The notes under the pieces are model-generated. The model was not told the origin of the DNA. It saw only the letters and a program-made list of their open reading frames with translations, and made no database searches. Both the position numbers and the translations under genes were made by a program. A DNA stretch of 64,000 nt from Jatrophihabitans sp. GAS493 (lineage in GTDB: Bacteria; Actinomycetota; Actinomycetes; Mycobacteriales; Jatrophihabitantaceae). The DNA lies in the NCBI RefSeq assembly GCF_900230215.1, contig NZ_LT907982.1, forward strand, positions 992,001 through 1,056,000, written 5' to 3'. Shown here piece after piece: positions 17,129-25,451 of this stretch (positions within the stretch are counted from its first letter, which is position 1; every line of letters starts with the position of its first letter).

Positions 17129-18859
17129 ATGACGACGGTCGCCGAGATGATTGTGGAAGCCCTTGCGGAGCAGGGGGTTCGCACAGTCTGGGGCGTAGTG
17201 GGGGACGCGCTGAACCCGATCACCGATGCGATCCGCCGTGACGAGCGGATCGAGTGGCTCGGGGTCCGGCACGAGGAGGTGGGCGCCTTCGCCGCCGGCG
17301 CGCAGGCCCAGCTCACCGGCACGATCGGTGTCTGCATGGGGACGGTCGGGCCGGGCTCGATCCATCTGCTGAACGGTCTCTACGACGCCAAGAAGTCACA
17401 CGCGCCGGTGCTGGCCATCTGCGGTCAGGTGCCGTTGGCCGAACTTGGTAGCGACTACTTCCAAGAGGTGAACAACGACCTCCTCTTCACCGATGTCGCC
17501 GTCTACAGCCGGACGGTCACGGCGGCCGAGCAGGCACCGACCATGCTGCAGGCCGCGATCCAGGCCGCGCTGCAGTCCCCCGGCGTCGCGGTGCTGACCC
17601 TCCCCGGCGACGTCGGCGAGCTGGAGCTACCGAAGGGGACGGCGTCGCCGCGAATCGTCGCGGCTCATCCGCCGACCCAGCCGAGCGCCGCGGCGCTGGC
17701 CGAGGCGACGAAACTTATAGACGCGGCCGAGAAGGTCACCCTGCTGGTCGGCATCGGCGCCCGGGGAGCTCGCGATGAATTGCTGGCTCTGGCCCGGAAG
17801 CTGAACGCGCCGATGGTGCTCAGTCTGAAGGCCAAACCCGGGCTGGAGCAGGACAACCCGTACCAGGTCGGCCAGAGCGGGCTGATAGGCAACCCGGCCG
17901 CCTCGAAGGCCTTCGACGACTGCGACTTGCTCCTGATGGTGGGGACCGACTTTCCGTACCGGGAGTGGTATCCGGTCGGTAAGACCGTCGTCCAGGTCGA
18001 TGTGCGGGCCGAGCAGATCGGACGACGGACCTCCGTGGACCTGGGGCTGGTCGGACACGCGGCGCCGACGCTGGCTGCCCTCGCGGCCAGCGTTGCGCCC
18101 AAGGACGACGAGCTGCACCTCTCGAAGAGTCGAGAGGCCTACGAATCATGGGTCAAACGACAGCAGGTCCTCACCGACCCGCAGCGGGACAAGGGGCTGG
18201 TCGGGCGTATCCGGGAGCGCTTCGACAACAGCGAGGACCTGATCCGTCCGGAACTGCTGGCCGATCTGGTCGGACGGCAGGCCGACGAGGACGCCATCTT
18301 CACCACTGACACCGGAATGTCCACCGTGTGGCTGAGTCGCTTCGTCACCATGTCCGGCCGCCGTGAGCTGCTCGGCTCGTTCAACCTCGGCTCGATGGCC
18401 AACGCGATGCCACAGGCGCTCGGCGCACAGGCCCTGGACCGGCGGCGCCAGGTCATCGCCTTCTGCGGCGACGGTGGGCTGTCGATGCTGCTCGGCGACC
18501 TGATCACCGCGGTGAGTCACAACCTGCCGGTGAAGCTCTTCGTCTTCAACAACGGGCGCCTCGGCATGGTGAAACTCGAACAGGAGCAGGGTGGACTGCC
18601 CGAGTTCGGCACAGTGCTCGATAACCCGGACTTCGCTCAGGTCGCGCGGGCCATCGGCCTGCACGCGAACCGCGTGGAGGATCCGCTGGCGTTGGAGCAG
18701 GCCGTCCGGGACACGCTGAAGCAACGCGGCCCGGCGCTGCTCGACGTGGTAACCAATCCGCAGGAGATTGCCCTACCGGGAAAGGTGAAGCAGGCCCAAG
18801 CCTGGGGGTTCGCCATCGCCAAGATCCGCGAATCGGTGCTCAGCGAAGGCGATTCCTGA
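17129..18859 (+). CDS. poxB: pyruvate dehydrogenase (quinone) / pyruvate oxidase
   Basis: ThDP-, Mg- and FAD-dependent enzyme of 576 residues that oxidatively decarboxylates pyruvate to acetate and passes electrons to membrane quinones. The ThDP-activating Glu is in VRHEEVGAFAAGAQ near residue 50. The PP domain carries GDGGLSMLLGDLITAVSHNLPVK-type binding sequence with FNNGRLGM. The central FAD domain includes GIGARGARDELL and the KAKPGLEQDNPYQVG stretch. The C-terminal amphipathic segment fits peripheral membrane association. The start ATG has GAGGAGACGC upstream. It is convergent with the nitroreductase gene via a shared terminator. Length and motif order match PoxB better than acetolactate synthase. 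Confidence 0.93.
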   Translation: MTTVAEMIVEALAEQGVRTVWGVVGDALNPITDAIRRDERIEWLGVRHEEVGAFAAGAQAQLTGTIGVCMGTVGPGSIHLLNGLYDAKKSHAPVLAICGQVPLAELGSDYFQEVNNDLLFTDVAVYSRTVTAAEQAPTMLQAAIQAALQSPGVAVLTLPGDVGELELPKGTASPRIVAAHPPTQPSAAALAEATKLIDAAEKVTLLVGIGARGARDELLALARKLNAPMVLSLKAKPGLEQDNPYQVGQSGLIGNPAASKAFDDCDLLLMVGTDFPYREWYPVGKTVVQVDVRAEQIGRRTSVDLGLVGHAAPTLAALAASVAPKDDELHLSKSREAYESWVKRQQVLTDPQRDKGLVGRIRERFDNSEDLIRPELLADLVGRQADEDAIFTTDTGMSTVWLSRFVTMSGRRELLGSFNLGSMANAMPQALGAQALDRRRQVIAFCGDGGLSMLLGDLITAVSHNLPVKLFVFNNGRLGMVKLEQEQGGLPEFGTVLDNPDFAQVARAIGLHANRVEDPLALEQAVRDTLKQRGPALLDVVTNPQEIALPGKVKQAQAWGFAIAKIRESVLSEGDS

Positions 18860-18893
18860 CCGGTCGGTCGGGCCGGAGCCTCCCCGACCGGTC
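18858..18893. terminator. bidirectional terminator-like hairpin
   Basis: Ten-base perfect arms GACCGGTCGG (18858-18867) and CCGACCGGTC (18884-18893), with an inner GGC/GCC pair in the loop. The first arm overlaps the TGA of poxB, and the second ends 5 bp before the stop of the opposing nitroreductase gene (18899). Position and symmetry favour shared termination. Confidence 0.75.
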
Positions 18894-18898
18894 ACGGA

Positions 18899-19507
18899 TC
18901 AGGCGTACTGGACGACGGCGTCGTGGTCGAGTCGCGGGAGCCGGTCGAACCACGGGTTCTCACCCGGGTGGCCGATGTTCACTACGAGCAGCGACTTGAA
19001 GCGGCCGTCGGCGAAGAACTCCGCGTCGACCCCCGCGCGGTCGAAGCCGGCCATCGGGCCGGCGACGAGGCCGGCGGCCCGCACCGCAAGGATGAAGTAG
19101 CCGATCTGCAGCGATGCGTTGAAGCTGGCCATCGCGCCCCGGTTCGGGTCACCGGCGAAGTGCTCGCGCATCTCCGGGCGGATCGGGAAGACGGTGGGGA
19201 TGTGCTCGTGGAAGTCGTTGTCCGCGGCCAGGATGGCGACCACCGGGGCGGTGGCGGTCTTGGCCCGGTTGCCCTCGCCGATGTGCGGCAGCAGGCGCGC
19301 CTTGCCCTCGTCACTGCGGACGAAGACCACGCGCAGCGGCTGGGTGTTGGCGGCGGTCGGAGCCCACTTGGCGAGCTCCCAGATGTCGGCGAGCACCTCA
19401 TCGCTCACCGGCTCATCGGTGAAGCTGTTGGCGGTGCGGGCTTCGGTGAACAGAAGTGCGCGACCCGCATCGTCTAGCGAAGGGTGCTGCGCGAGTGTTT
19501 CAGTCAT
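18899..19507 (-). CDS. RutE-like nitroreductase family protein
   Basis: FMN- and NAD(P)H-dependent reductase of 202 residues. EARTANSFTDEPVSDEVL, KWAPTAANTQPLRVVFV and GPMAGFDRAGVDAEFF match the malonic-semialdehyde reductase (RutE/YdfG-type) subgroup, which reduces malonic semialdehyde to 3-hydroxypropionate. No other rut genes are nearby. The gene is divergent from an HxlR-type repressor with CTAGTTA repeats between them, so detoxification of an inducing electrophile or quinone is also plausible. ATG at 19507. Confidence 0.86.
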   Translation of the reverse strand: MTETLAQHPSLDDAGRALLFTEARTANSFTDEPVSDEVLADIWELAKWAPTAANTQPLRVVFVRSDEGKARLLPHIGEGNRAKTATAPVVAILAADNDFHEHIPTVFPIRPEMREHFAGDPNRGAMASFNASLQIGYFILAVRAAGLVAGPMAGFDRAGVDAEFFADGRFKSLLVVNIGHPGENPWFDRLPRLDHDAVVQYA

Positions 19508-19529
19508 TGCTGGCTCCAGTCCGGCGAGT

Positions 19530-19564
19530 TACTAGTTATTTGCTAGTTACATGCGGAACACTAG
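19530..19564. promoter_or_regulatory. putative HxlR operator
   Basis: Between divergent genes. Inverted repeat ACTAG-N7-CTAGT (19531-19547), also readable as direct repeats of CTAGTTA at 19532-19538 and 19543-19549 with an 11-bp period. A further ACTAG occurs at 19560-19564. Its position suits autoregulation by the adjacent HxlR protein and control of the nitroreductase. Confidence 0.55.
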
Positions 19565-19587
19565 CACCACGGCGTATGATTCCCTAG

Positions 19588-19965
19588 ATGACCGCCTCCG
19601 AGACCCCGATCACGGCGAGCCTGCAGTGTGATGGCGCCCTCGACCGGGCCTTCCACTTCCTCGGCAAGCGTTGGAATGGCGTCATCCTGGCTAATCTCTT
19701 CGACGGGCCGGCCAGCTTCTCGACCCTCTCCCGCGGCGTTAGCGGTATCAGCGACTCGATGCTGTCAGATCGTCTCAGCGAACTTGGGCGGGCCGGTCTC
19801 GTGAAGCGAACCGTCGCCGAGGGTCCGCCGGTCATGGTTGTCTACGAACTCTCCCCGAGCGGTCAGGCGTTGCTGCCGGCGCTGCAGGAGCTCGCCAAAT
19901 GGGCCGGTGCGAACCTCACGCCGGAGGCGTGTTCCCAAGCCACGGCTAAGGGCAGTCCCTGCTGA
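19588..19965 (+). CDS. HxlR-family transcriptional regulator
   Basis: Winged-helix DNA-binding protein of 125 residues. The core CDGALDRAFHFLGKRWNGVILANLF is the N-terminal helix with a CxxxRxxxxLGKRW-like HxlR signature and a Cys near residue 14. The recognition part is GISDSMLSDRLSELGRAGLVKRTV, followed by a wing and a dimerisation helix. HxlR proteins of the QorR/YodB kind sense oxidants or electrophiles through that Cys. It is divergent from the RutE-like gene, its probable target. Its stop overlaps a small hairpin shared with the convergent SDR gene 10 bp away. Confidence 0.9.
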   Translation: MTASETPITASLQCDGALDRAFHFLGKRWNGVILANLFDGPASFSTLSRGVSGISDSMLSDRLSELGRAGLVKRTVAEGPPVMVVYELSPSGQALLPALQELAKWAGANLTPEACSQATAKGSPC

Positions 19966-19974
19966 GCTAGCAGG
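19958..19974. terminator. 6-bp hairpin overlapping the HxlR stop
   Basis: CCTGCT (19958-19963), five-base loop, AGCAGG (19969-19974). It covers the TGA of the regulator gene and ends 1 bp before the stop of the convergent SDR gene. Its shortness makes termination uncertain. Confidence 0.4.
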
Positions 19975-19975
19975 C

Positions 19976-20731
19976 TTAGCTTCGTCGTGCCGCCAGCCAT
20001 TGATCGAACGTGATGGTCGAGATGCGCGCTCCGGCTCCGGTCGTCAGTGCCCCATTGGCCATCGCCCGACCCGCCGAACCGGGGATGCGGACGGGTACCA
20101 CCCGCACCTTCTCCTGGTTGGCGGCCAGGAATTTCCTCACCAATTCTGGGAGCTCGTGACGCTCCGGGCCGCCGAAGTCGACGCCCCGGCCGGCCGGTTG
20201 AGTCGGGACGAGCTCAGCCAACAGGTCCCCCACCTCGGCCGCCGCGACCGGCTGGGTCAGCATCTTCGGAACCAGCGCGAGTGGCCCCTTCTGGGTGCGG
20301 GCCAGGATCTGTCCGGCGAATTCATGGAACTGGGTGGCGCGCTGGATCGTCACCGGCGCGCCGGAGGCCAGCAGCATCTGCTCCTGCCGCCGCTTCCCCT
20401 CGTAGTAGGCGAAGTCGACGTCGTCTATGCCGACGATCGACAGTGCAATCAGGTGCTGTACCCCAGCCGCGGTGGAGGCGGCGATCAGGTTCTCCGTGAC
20501 CCGGGAGAAGAAGTCGACGGAGGTCTTGCGGCTGCTGGTGTTCACGTTGCTGACGTCGATGACGCCGGCGCAGCCGGAGAGGGCCTCGGCTAGACGAAGG
20601 CCGGTGGTGAGGTCGACGCCGTTGGAGCGGGAGATGACGACCGGTTCGTACTCGGCGCCCCGCAGCGCTGCGACGACATGCCGACCGACGACGCCCGTTC
20701 CTCCGGCCACCGCTACCCGCAGAAGAGTCAC
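19976..20731 (-). CDS. NAD(P)-binding SDR/NmrA-like protein
   Basis: Atypical short-chain dehydrogenase of 251 residues. The N-terminal dinucleotide motif AVAGGTGVVGRHVV is followed by IDVSNVNTSS and GVQHLIALSIVGIDDVD. The YxxxK-like pair is in YYEGKRRQE, and VTIQRATQFHEF follows. The typical NmrA-like family acts as a redox sensor or a reductase on small quinones. The enzymatic substrate is not predictable. It is convergent with the HxlR gene. Confidence 0.87.
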   Translation of the reverse strand: MTLLRVAVAGGTGVVGRHVVAALRGAEYEPVVISRSNGVDLTTGLRLAEALSGCAGVIDVSNVNTSSRKTSVDFFSRVTENLIAASTAAGVQHLIALSIVGIDDVDFAYYEGKRRQEQMLLASGAPVTIQRATQFHEFAGQILARTQKGPLALVPKMLTQPVAAAEVGDLLAELVPTQPAGRGVDFGGPERHELPELVRKFLAANQEKVRVVPVRIPGSAGRAMANGALTTGAGARISTITFDQWLAARRS

Positions 20732-20895
20732 CCGTTCAGCTTGGCATATGACCGGTTGGCCGAGGTCGGATGGCCGACGGAAGGTTGGCCAGCTGACGAC
20801 GCCTGGTGTTCGACACAGCGCGTACCGCTATCCTCACCTAGACTTTTTCCGTCCGCCTTTACGCCGGCTTTTACCCTCGCCTATCTGGAGTTTCT

Positions 20896-21450
20896 GTGTC
20901 GAAAAGAATCACGGTCGCCGCTGGCGCGCTACTCGCGCTGGCCCTCGTGTTGACCGGATGCGCGAGCAAGAGCAAGCCGGCGACCAGCGCGGCCAGCGGG
21001 TCGGCTTCGGTGGTCAGCGGCGCGACGGCGACCTTCAAGGGGGTCACCGTGGAGAACGCGAACGACATCACCAAGGAGCCGAAGGTCACCTCGAAGTCGA
21101 CCGATATGCCCACCGAGCTCGAAGTGGACGACCTCATCGTCGGTGGCGGGGCGCCGGCCACGCCGACCTCCACGGTGAAGGTCCAGTACGTCGGGGCGCG
21201 GCTTTCGGACGGTTACAACTTCGACTCCTCCTGGTCGCGGGGCGAGCCGACCAGCTTCCCGCTCACCGGGGTCGTCCCCGGCTTCACGCAGGGGATCGCC
21301 GGCACCGACAGCATCCCGGCCATGAAGGTCGGTGGGCGGCGCATCATGATCCTGCCGCCATCGCTGGCCTATGGCGCCTCCGGCCAGGGCGCCGACATCC
21401 CGCCGAACACCCCGCTCGTCTTCGTGGTCGACCTGCTCGGGGTGTCGTAG
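20896..21450 (+). CDS. FKBP-type peptidyl-prolyl isomerase lipoprotein
   Basis: Exported proline isomerase of 184 residues. A lipobox LTGC (Cys near residue 22) follows a hydrophobic signal, then a Ser/Ala-rich linker. The FKBP domain fills residues 85-184, with VKVQYVGARLSDGYNFDSSW, FPLTGVVPGFTQGI, MKVGGRRIMILPPSLAYG and NTPLVFVVDLLGV. It would assist folding of secreted proteins at the outer face of the membrane. The start is GTG 20896 with TGGAG upstream. The last codons and TAG are repeated twice more just downstream with a 14-bp period (see repeat entry). Confidence 0.93.
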   Translation: MSKRITVAAGALLALALVLTGCASKSKPATSAASGSASVVSGATATFKGVTVENANDITKEPKVTSKSTDMPTELEVDDLIVGGGAPATPTSTVKVQYVGARLSDGYNFDSSWSRGEPTSFPLTGVVPGFTQGIAGTDSIPAMKVGGRRIMILPPSLAYGASGQGADIPPNTPLVFVVDLLGVS

Positions 21451-21480
21451 CCGGTACTGCGTAGCCGGGGTGTCGTAGCG
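21439..21480 (+). repeat. 14-bp-period repeats of the FKBP gene end, TAG in three frames
   Basis: CGTAG occurs at 21446-21450, 21460-21464 and 21474-21478, exactly 14 bp apart. The first TAG is the FKBP stop. GGGGTGTCGTAG is present in full at 21439 and 21467. Because 14 is not a multiple of three, the three TAGs fall in all three plus-strand frames. A similar arrangement follows two other genes in the window. Confidence 0.8.
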
Positions 21481-21506
21481 GGCCGCTCGTTGCCGGTGTC
21501 TCGTCG

Positions 21507-21851
21507 CTAGTTGAGCAGCGAAGCCGCGGCCAGGATCGCCTCGGCCTTCAGGTCCTCCGGCAGCACTACGGTCATCTCCTCGCCGACGGTGTAGCCCACC
21601 GACTCGATCGACAGGCCGATCATCGCCAGCACCCCGGCCCGATTTCGCAACTTGCTCTGGGCCGGGGTCTCCTGCGACGGCAGCGCCGCGCTCTCGTCGC
21701 GATGCCAGGCCGCGATGGCGGCGTCGGAGAGGGTCGGGGTCAGCCGCACGGCGATGGCTCGGGGTTGCTCCAACAGTGCGCGGCCGATCTCGGCCAGCGT
21801 CTGGGCGTCGGCCGCGAAGCGCAGGTACGGTCCCTCGAACTCCTCCCCCAT
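21507..21851 (-). CDS. hypothetical protein, about 114 residues
   Basis: Small predicted soluble protein. Recognisable stretches are GPYLRFAADAQTLAEIGRALLEQP, VRLTPTLSDAAIAAWHRD and AGVLAMIGLSIESVGYTVGEEMTVVLP. The alternation of helix and strand suggests an alpha/beta fold. No family comes to mind. I start it at ATG 21851 because upstream residues in the same frame are low-complexity shadow; there is no clear Shine-Dalgarno. It ends the run of SnoaL-like and PaiB genes on the minus strand. Confidence 0.6.
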   Translation of the reverse strand: MGEEFEGPYLRFAADAQTLAEIGRALLEQPRAIAVRLTPTLSDAAIAAWHRDESAALPSQETPAQSKLRNRAGVLAMIGLSIESVGYTVGEEMTVVLPEDLKAEAILAAASLLN

Positions 21852-21915
21852 GACTGCATCATGCCCACACTGGCACCGAGAACTCCAGAGTCGGAAGGTG
21901 TCAAACCCGCCCCGG

Positions 21916-22377
21916 TCAGTGGTCGGCGAGGTAGGCGTCCAGTTGCTGGCGCGCTGTCGCCCGGGCCTTCTCATGCAGATAGGAGGTCCGTCCGAGCAGC
22001 CGCCCGCCGATGCCCAGGGCCTGCCCGGCCCAACGGGGCCAGTCGAAGACGTCCGTGTGCTCGATGATGAGCCCGTCACGGAAGCCGAAGGTGGCGTCGA
22101 TCGAGTTGTGGACCTTTCGCGCACCGAAGGTGTAGTAGGCGTCCCAGTGCGCAGCGCCGGTGTCGTCGTCGGCCCGCACGCCGGAGAGCTCGGCGCGTAG
22201 GTCCTTCGAGCGTCCCAGCAGCATGCTCCACATCCCGCGCACCTCGGTCGCGTTCAGCCGCCCGAACGCGGGATCGGTGAAGGTCGCGGTGTCGGCATAG
22301 CAGGCGCCCATCGTCTCGGCGTCCTTGTCGTTGAGCGCGCGGTAGAAGCGATGGATGAGTTCCTCGTTCGGGTGCAT
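21916..22377 (-). CDS. SnoaL/NTF2-like protein
   Basis: Alpha+beta barrel protein of about 153 residues. MHPNEELIHRFYRALNDKDAETMGACYADTATFTDPAF is the characteristic opening of SnoaL-like folds, followed by VRGMWSMLLGRSKDLRAEL and HWDAYYTFG. Members range from polyketide cyclases and limonene-epoxide hydrolase relatives to binding proteins; nothing here shows a catalytic dyad clearly. The start is ATG 22377, or possibly GTG 22395, which would lie 16 bp after the PaiB stop and suggests coupling. Confidence 0.82.
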   Translation of the reverse strand: MHPNEELIHRFYRALNDKDAETMGACYADTATFTDPAFGRLNATEVRGMWSMLLGRSKDLRAELSGVRADDDTGAAHWDAYYTFGARKVHNSIDATFGFRDGLIIEHTDVFDWPRWAGQALGIGGRLLGRTSYLHEKARATARQQLDAYLADH

Positions 22378-22411
22378 CGGCTCATCGTCGCGCACGGGGT
22401 GTGGGAGGTAG

Positions 22412-23032
22412 TTACTCGACCCGCAGATTCTGCTGCATCGCTAGCGCGACAGTGTCGTGCGGATCGGCGCGCTGCAGCCCCTCGACCACGCCGAGCTGGT
22501 CGTCGATCGAGCGGTTCTGCCCTAGTTTTGCTTTCGATTCGACGCGGCTGATGTGCAGCTGGACCCCGACGATCGCCTTCAGCTGCCCATCGATGTACTT
22601 GCGGGGTGCGTCGGTGACCTGCCACGGCTGGGCGAAGACGCTCTCCTGCCGCTGCGTGAGCTGGGTGACCAGTTCCTCCAGCCATGCGACGTCGTCGTGA
22701 ATCTGCAGCCTTCCGTGGACGTGCAGGGTGCTGTAGTTCCAGGTCGGCACCACCCGTCCGTGTTCCCGCTTGGCGGCGTACCAGGTCGGTGAGATGTAGG
22801 CGTCGCCGCCGCGGGCGATCACCAATGAGTCGCCGGTGGGCTCCACCGACCAGTGGTCGTTGGCCCGGGCGAAGTGACCGAGCAGCGACTTCGTCTGGTC
22901 GTCGTACAGCAGCGGGAGGAAGGTGGCGACCAGGCCGGAGGCCGTCGGGGTCACCAGCTCCGCCGCGGTGATCGACGCGAGCATCGCCTGGGTCTCTTCG
23001 TCGGAGACGGCGAAGTGATGGGGGACGTACAT
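22412..23032 (-). CDS. FMN-binding PaiB-family regulator
   Basis: Split-barrel flavin-binding protein of about 206 residues. MYVPHHFAVSDEETQAML, GHFARANDHW, YISPTWYAAKREHGRVVPTWNY, VHGRLQIHDD and the region from WQVTDAPRKYIDGQ to LKAIVGVQLHI are the standard PaiB blocks. In Bacillus PaiB acts as a negative regulator of sporulation and protease genes together with an acetyltransferase. In actinomycetes the role is unclear, and it may be an FMN-dependent enzyme. The start is taken at ATG 23032, though GTG 23038 is possible. The SnoaL-like gene follows closely. Confidence 0.9.
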   Translation of the reverse strand: MYVPHHFAVSDEETQAMLASITAAELVTPTASGLVATFLPLLYDDQTKSLLGHFARANDHWSVEPTGDSLVIARGGDAYISPTWYAAKREHGRVVPTWNYSTLHVHGRLQIHDDVAWLEELVTQLTQRQESVFAQPWQVTDAPRKYIDGQLKAIVGVQLHISRVESKAKLGQNRSIDDQLGVVEGLQRADPHDTVALAMQQNLRVE

Positions 23033-23086
23033 GGTCACCAGTCTGCCTCAGCGGGCAACCGAAATCGCCGGATCTGGCGGCTCAGG

Positions 23087-23899
23087 TCAGGTCGGCAGCA
23101 GTGCGAGGAGGGACTCGGCGTCTCGCTCCAGGTCGCGAGCCAGGCCGTCGACGTCCGACGGTGAGATTCGCCCCTCGCTCATCCAGACCAGCGAGTGCAC
23201 GATGCGCTCCCGGTTGGGGTCGGCACTCAGCACCAGGTCGCTCAGTGATCGGGAGGCGTGCAGCACCCGCTCCAGCGGAGCCGCATTCGGCAGCGGCAGC
23301 GCGTGGTGGCCGGCGATGAGGGCACAGAGACGCTCCGGGAAGTGCCAACCAGCCAGCACCTGGGCACCGGCCGCGGCGTGCCCGATGCCGTAGAGCTCCC
23401 GCTCCTTCACGTCCAGTTCGTAGGCGTCATCCGGGAACGGCAGGCAGAGGGCAGGCAGCGGCTCGTGCTGATGAAGTAGCGCCGAACCGAGGGTGTGCAC
23501 CAGCCCGAGGCTGAAGGCATCTCCCGCGCTGGCACCGAGCAGCGGCGCCAGCAGGTTCGAGGCGGTGGCGGCGGTGGCGGCCTGCTCCCAGAAGCCGGTC
23601 GGAACCGCCTTCGGGTTGTCCAGGCCTGCGGCGAGGGTGACGGCGAGGCTACGGATCGTCTGGAATCCGATCACCGAGACGGCATAGTGCAGCGTCGCCA
23701 CCCGGCCGCCCAGGCCGTAGTACGCGGAGTTGGCCAGCGAGATGACGAGCGCGGCGAATGCCGGATCGGTGCCGATCGCGTTGGCCAGGTCGGTGGCGGT
23801 GGTGTCCGGGTCATCGGCCAGCACAAGTACTTTCGCCGCCGCACCGGCGCGCGAGGGCAGGTCCTCGAAGCGGGCCAGTACGTCGACCGCCGTGATCAT
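23087..23899 (-). CDS. HDOD-domain signalling protein
   Basis: Stand-alone HDOD domain of 270 residues, related to HD phosphohydrolases but usually lacking the catalytic metal site. Blocks are LPSRAGAAAKVLVLADDPDTTATDLANAIGTDPAFAALVISLANSAYYG, AVSVIGFQTIRSLAV, a central SLGLVHTLGSALLHQH and IGHAAAGAQVLAGWHFPERLCALIAGHH. It overlaps the upstream diguanylate cyclase gene by 4 bp (ATGA), so the two are translated together. Similar HDOD proteins act in c-di-GMP and phosphorelay networks. A regulatory partner role for the cyclase is inferred. Confidence 0.88.
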   Translation of the reverse strand: MITAVDVLARFEDLPSRAGAAAKVLVLADDPDTTATDLANAIGTDPAFAALVISLANSAYYGLGGRVATLHYAVSVIGFQTIRSLAVTLAAGLDNPKAVPTGFWEQAATAATASNLLAPLLGASAGDAFSLGLVHTLGSALLHQHEPLPALCLPFPDDAYELDVKERELYGIGHAAAGAQVLAGWHFPERLCALIAGHHALPLPNAAPLERVLHASRSLSDLVLSADPNRERIVHSLVWMSEGRISPSDVDGLARDLERDAESLLALLPT

Positions 23900-25368
23900 C
23901 GGCCGTCCGGTAAGTCAGGTTCGAAGGTCGGCTCGCTGATGCCCTCGCGACCGAGTGCCGTGGCCGACTGGAACGTCCCCTGCCCGGTCCCCTTGGCGAT
24001 GTACATGCCACGGTCGGCTGCCCGCAGCAGCGACGTCGGATCGTCGTAGTCCTCGGCCAGGGCGAGCCCGATGCTGGCCGAGATACGCACCGACTGACCG
24101 GCCACGTGGAAGGCCGGGACCAGCGCCGCCAGTTGTCGTCCGGCGGCCGCTTCGGCGTCGGCGATGTCGTGGATCTCCCGGATGACGACGACGAACTCGT
24201 CACCGGCGATGCGTGCCACCAGGTCATGGTCGCGGGCCGTCGCCGAGAGGCGCTGGGCCACCTCGATCAGTACCCGGTCGCCCGCGTCGTGTCCGAGCGT
24301 GTCGTTGATTCGCTTGAAGCCGTCCAGGTCGCAGAAGAGAATCGCCAGCTTGTGGTCGCGGGTGCGCCGGCTGGTCAGCAGTTCTGAGAGCGTCTCCATG
24401 AGATTGCGGCGGTTGGCCAACCCGGTGAGGGCGTCGTGGCCGGCCTGGTAGGCCAGCTGGGTCTCCCACGCCCGGCGGGCGGTGATGTCCTCGACGGTGC
24501 CGATGAAGCCGCCGGCCCGCCGTGGCGTCGTCACCGGGGAGAGCCGGAACTGGGCCCAGCGCTGCGAGTCCGACGCCGAGACGATGCGGACGGTGGCCTC
24601 GATCGGTTTGCCGGCCATCACCTCGTCCAACGACTCGAGGAGGCCGGGGAGGTCTTCGGGGTGGATGGTGTTCAGCCACCGGGTGCCGAGCAGTGCCGGG
24701 CGCTCGCGGCCGGTGATCTCGGCGAAGCGGGCGTTGACGTAGCCGACTCGCACGCCGGCCTCGGAGGCGAGAATGCCGACCGGGGCGTACTCGGCCAGGG
24801 CCCGGAAGCGGTGCTCGGACTCGCGTTGGGCCTCCTCGGCGACGCGCACCTCGTCGCTCACCTGGCGCAGTGAGGCGATCCAGCCGCCGTCGGCCGCGCC
24901 GGTCACCTTGACCTGGACCTGGATGATTCTGCGGTCGGGCATCCGGGCGGTGGCGCTGTGCCACTGCGGCTGGTCGGTGGCCAGCGCCGGCTCCATCGCA
25001 TCGAGGATGACCGAGCGCCAGTCCGCCCCGATCTCCGGGGTCTGTGGATCGACGACCCGCAGGTCCACCGCGCGAAGGTCCCGGTAGCCGGGATCGCGCG
25101 AGCCGAACTCGCGCTGGCCGGGCTCATGTTGGGTCAGCGCTCGGCCGATGAGATCCTCGGGCTCGACGTGTAGCAGATTCAGCATTGCGGCGTTGGCCCA
25201 CACCACGCAGGGCGAGGCGCTGTTGGTGACGGCGACGGCGAGCTGGGGGGAGGCCGACTCCGCCGCGGCGACGCGCAGCAGTTCGAGCATGCGCTTACTC
25301 ACTGGGGCGGCGGGCGCGTCAGCGGCAAGCGCTTCAATCCCCGATACCGGGAACGTCATTCCGGTCAT
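23896..25368 (-). CDS. PAS-PAS-GGDEF diguanylate cyclase
   Basis: Soluble sensor enzyme of 490 residues that should make cyclic di-GMP from GTP. Two PAS-like domains lie at about residues 35-160 and 180-300 (VGILASEAGVRVGYVNARFAEITG). The GGDEF domain spans 305-480. The metal Asp is in FCDLDGFKRINDTLGH, the signature is AGDEF at 388-392 (accepted variant) and an inhibitory I-site RDHD at 379-382 lies the canonical five residues before it, indicating product feedback. No transmembrane segment is present. It is coupled to the HDOD gene by a 4-bp overlap. Which ligand the PAS domains sense is unknown. Confidence 0.92.
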   Translation of the reverse strand: MTGMTFPVSGIEALAADAPAAPVSKRMLELLRVAAAESASPQLAVAVTNSASPCVVWANAAMLNLLHVEPEDLIGRALTQHEPGQREFGSRDPGYRDLRAVDLRVVDPQTPEIGADWRSVILDAMEPALATDQPQWHSATARMPDRRIIQVQVKVTGAADGGWIASLRQVSDEVRVAEEAQRESEHRFRALAEYAPVGILASEAGVRVGYVNARFAEITGRERPALLGTRWLNTIHPEDLPGLLESLDEVMAGKPIEATVRIVSASDSQRWAQFRLSPVTTPRRAGGFIGTVEDITARRAWETQLAYQAGHDALTGLANRRNLMETLSELLTSRRTRDHKLAILFCDLDGFKRINDTLGHDAGDRVLIEVAQRLSATARDHDLVARIAGDEFVVVIREIHDIADAEAAAGRQLAALVPAFHVAGQSVRISASIGLALAEDYDDPTSLLRAADRGMYIAKGTGQGTFQSATALGREGISEPTFEPDLPDGR

Positions 25369-25451
25369 GCCCTTCCATCGGCAGGATCCGGGAGATGCTG
25401 AGAGGAATCGCGTTAGAGGTTCCCCCAGACTTTCTGAACTGCCGGCGGCCG

